A stretch of DNA of 7,897 nt from Bacteroidales bacterium UBA3382 (GTDB lineage Bacteria; Bacteroidota; Bacteroidia; Bacteroidales; UBA932). Position numbers and translations under genes: made by a program. The DNA lies in NCBI GenBank assembly GCA_002358965.1, contig DEPW01000082.1, positions 1 through 7,897 of the forward strand, in the 5' to 3' direction. Positions 5,495 to 7,897 of the stretch are shown piece by piece (the stretch's first letter is position 1; every line of letters begins with the position of its first letter). The notes below the pieces were generated by a model that worked only from the letters and a program-made list of their open reading frames with translations, had not been told where the DNA came from and did no database searches.

Positions 5495-7897
5495 TTAAAA
5501 TTTGTATGCAAAACCTATCTGCGCCCCTATGCCGGGTCTGTATTTTTCTACATAAATCCAAGTATTCCTGGATATCACTTCCTGGCGGAACGAAACCGTG
5601 CTATTGAGGATATTGTCCAATTCGATGCTCAGCGAACAGTGTTCGCCTATATTGTAAGTGGCTACGAAATCCATGGTATGAAGACCGTCCTGTATCACAT
5701 TTCCCAGCCCCGATACGCCGACAGCATGAATCCTTTCGCCCTGATAGTTGTAGGAAAGCACGAGCGACAGAGCGTCACCGTTCCCGAATGTCGGAGCATA
5801 GGAAATATCCGCATTCGCAAGCCACGGGGAAGCTCCCTGGAGCGCACGCCTCGTATCGGTGTATGAACCTCCTTGAGGAAGTATCACATCAGTGTACATA
5901 TATGCTATATTGCCTGTGACCGAAAGGTCTTCCACTATCTTCTTGCGTATCTCGAACTCGACACCTGCCGCCATTCCGTTGTCGGCATTCTGGAAAGAGT
6001 GCTGGACCGATGTACCTCCCGAAAGCATCTGTATGCGCTCGATAGGAGAATCGAGATATTTGTAGTAGAGTGTCATCGATATCAGATCGGCTCCCGAAAT
6101 CCATTCGTAACGCAGGTCGAGATTGTAGTTGTATCCGTTGCGGATATCGGCATTACCCCTTATCTGGGCGCTCCCATAGGCTTCCTGATAGAGGAACGGA
6201 GACATCTCTATGAAAGACGGACGGGTCACTGTCCTGGAAGCGGAAAGACGCAGATTGTGTTTCCTGCCGAGATTGTACCTGAAATTGATTGCAGGGAACA
6301 GATCGTTGCCGATGAGGGTCGAACGCTCGGGATTGCCCTGGTCGTTGTGATAATCCACGACCTGCGAACTGTATTCGTATCTCAGACCTACATTGAGGAG
6401 TATGTCGTCGGTGATGTTGTAGTCCGCATCGATATATCCTGCCAGAATCGTACTGGATGCGTCATATACATCCGTCGGAGGCATGCTGCGGTCTATTCCG
6501 ACAAGTCCGGAAGAGATATTTTGCTGATTTATGAACACTGACGGAGTATAGATATCGTCCACTACCGAATTGAGTGCGTCGACATCATAATAGAACCTTA
6601 CCGCCGAATAATCCCTTGTCTTATACTTTCCGGCAAAACCCGCCTTAAGTCTGAGCGTCTGCCCCAGGGTATATTTTGCCGCCACTTCGCCGTTGTACTC
6701 CGACTCGTCGAGAGTGCCCCAGTACCTCATGGTTTCCTGACTGTTGTTCTTGAAATAGCGGATCTGTCCGTCATTTCCCCTTACATACATAAGCTGCCTG
6801 CGGTCCGGCTCGTCGCTTCCGGTAAGGCTTGCCGAGCCTTTCCATTCCAGAGTCCATTCGTCGGCAAGGGTGTGTATGCCGCTCAACTGGTGGTTTTGCA
6901 TCTGGTATATGTGCTGGGTGGCGTTCAGACCGAGAAGGTCATTGTCCTCCCTGTCGAAGCCATGTCTGTCCATGAATGTGATTCCGGCGTTCCTCGCATA
7001 GAATAATGTGTATTCGATCTTGTCGAAATTGTCGAAACGATACCCTATCGAAAACAGTCCTGCCATCTTGAGCATCTGTTCGTAACTGTTGTCGTAGAAT
7101 TCGTTCACTGTCGTACCTGAGGCCTCGAGCGTACGGTTGAGATTGTCGTACATGTTTTGGTATTCGTTCGAAATATTGGCGGCCGCCATCAGGTATATGC
7201 GGCCCCTCTTCAGATTCCAGCCGTCCGTCCAGATGAAACTGCCTTTCATGTCGCCGGGCATCGGACTGCGCGATACATCGAACCCGTTCCTGAAAGGATT
7301 GTTAGATTTGATGTAGTCGTCGAAATCCAGACGGCTCATCGAGTATATGTCACCCGACAGGCGAGGACTGCAGAACAATGACGAACGCTCCATCATGTAG
7401 AATCCCCGGCCTACCGTCATCGTATTGCCGCCGTATCCTATCGAAAGTTGCAGGAGCCGTTTGTCTCCGCCTTCCTTGGTGGATATGTCCACATGAGCTC
7501 CGGAATAATCCGCATAAGTATCGGCCCTGAAGACCTTGCTCACTGTAATGTTCTGGATAGTGGAGGCAGGGAAAATATCCAAAGGTATCAGTTTGTTGTC
7601 GGGATTCGGCGAGGCGATCGGCATGCCGTTGAGGGTGGTTATGCTGTAACGGTCTCCGAGACCCCTGACTATCAATTGTCCCGACGAGGCTACCGAAATG
7701 CCGGAAAGTTTCTTCACACCTTCCTGTACATTTGAAATGCCTTTTACGCCCATTTCCTTTGCACCTATGTTCTCTATCGATATGGAGGAATTGTGCCTTT
7801 CCATCAGAAGCGCCCTCTCGTTGTCGAGGGTCTTGGTCCCGATTACCACGCTCTGCTCGAGAGTCTGGCCATCGGCTTCCATTTCGATGCGCAGCTC
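5495..7897 (-). CDS. TonB-dependent outer-membrane receptor, N-terminus cut by window edge
   Basis: This is the C-terminal 800 residues of a TonB-dependent receptor, an energised outer-membrane transporter. The frame is open to the last base of the window, so the Met at 7882 is internal; the signal peptide and probably a carboxypeptidase-regulatory-like domain lie outside. The first visible part (EQSVVIGTKT) resembles the linker before the plug. The plug domain covers about residues 35-145, with VQEGVKKLSGISV, IVRGLGDRYSITTLNGMPI (76-94) and NPDNKLIPLDIFPAS, then YADYSGAHVDISTKEG. The remainder is a beta-barrel rich in alternating aromatic strands, such as LNVGLRYEYSS and LRLSASRTVTRPSF. It ends GIGAQIGFAYKF, with a terminal Phe as expected for BAM-assembled barrels. 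VRGLGDRY with NPDNKLIPLD marks a receptor subclass often paired with a beta-helix lipoprotein, and that gene follows after 30 bp. The substrate is not identifiable. Confidence 0.95.
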   Translation of the reverse strand, partial: ELRIEMEADGQTLEQSVVIGTKTLDNERALLMERHNSSISIENIGAKEMGVKGISNVQEGVKKLSGISVASSGQLIVRGLGDRYSITTLNGMPIASPNPDNKLIPLDIFPASTIQNITVSKVFRADTYADYSGAHVDISTKEGGDKRLLQLSIGYGGNTMTVGRGFYMMERSSLFCSPRLSGDIYSMSRLDFDDYIKSNNPFRNGFDVSRSPMPGDMKGSFIWTDGWNLKRGRIYLMAAANISNEYQNMYDNLNRTLEASGTTVNEFYDNSYEQMLKMAGLFSIGYRFDNFDKIEYTLFYARNAGITFMDRHGFDREDNDLLGLNATQHIYQMQNHQLSGIHTLADEWTLEWKGSASLTGSDEPDRRQLMYVRGNDGQIRYFKNNSQETMRYWGTLDESEYNGEVAAKYTLGQTLRLKAGFAGKYKTRDYSAVRFYYDVDALNSVVDDIYTPSVFINQQNISSGLVGIDRSMPPTDVYDASSTILAGYIDADYNITDDILLNVGLRYEYSSQVVDYHNDQGNPERSTLIGNDLFPAINFRYNLGRKHNLRLSASRTVTRPSFIEMSPFLYQEAYGSAQIRGNADIRNGYNYNLDLRYEWISGADLISMTLYYKYLDSPIERIQMLSGGTSVQHSFQNADNGMAAGVEFEIRKKIVEDLSVTGNIAYMYTDVILPQGGSYTDTRRALQGASPWLANADISYAPTFGNGDALSLVLSYNYQGERIHAVGVSGLGNVIQDGLHTMDFVATYNIGEHCSLSIELDNILNSTVSFRQEVISRNTWIYVEKYRPGIGAQIGFAYKF

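Noticed and set aside
4844..5866. A 340-codon plus-strand open frame across the lipoprotein and receptor genes.
   Set aside because: It is antisense to two confidently identified genes, has no family motifs, and its composition is what a mirrored coding frame gives.
7868..7882. The Met at 7882 as the true start of the receptor.
   Set aside because: The frame stays open to the window edge, and a receptor starting there would have no signal peptide.

Overview
This window looks like a chromosomal segment from a member of the Bacteroidetes, most likely a gut-type Bacteroidales. The evidence is a TonB-dependent receptor of the carboxypeptidase-regulatory-like class paired with a beta-helix surface lipoprotein, a Bacteroides-type -7 element (TAnnTTTG) upstream of ychF, starts without strong Shine-Dalgarno sequences, and roughly balanced GC content. 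I cannot name a genus from sequence alone.

Layout. (1) Positions 1-2147, minus strand: an exported endonuclease/exonuclease/phosphatase-family protein, followed 33 bp later by galactokinase galK, whose last codons lie off the left edge. (2) Positions 2148-2254: a short divergent intergenic region with a plausible promoter for ychF. (3) Positions 2255-3712, plus strand: the translation-associated ATPase ychF, then 15 bp later a small multidrug resistance (SMR) transporter of the SugE/Gdx type. (4) Positions 3713-4255: a 543-bp stretch without an intact gene. It holds two strong hairpins and, between them on the minus strand, a roughly 127-codon open reading frame that appears broken by a single-base frameshift. 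(5) Positions 4256-7897, minus strand: an outer-membrane TonB-dependent receptor (its N-terminus is off the right edge), followed 30 bp later by a beta-helix lipoprotein. These two are almost certainly one operon and one uptake system at the cell surface, and a strong GC-rich hairpin ends the operon.

How the genes work together. The receptor and lipoprotein pair is the clearest functional unit; its substrate cannot be read from the sequence. The exported phosphatase-type enzyme and galK share an operon without an obvious shared pathway. YchF and the SMR protein are probably co-transcribed without a clear functional link. Most of the window is conventional. The least explained part is the frameshifted, unrecognised minus-strand gene between the two hairpins, which ends just before a good intrinsic terminator.
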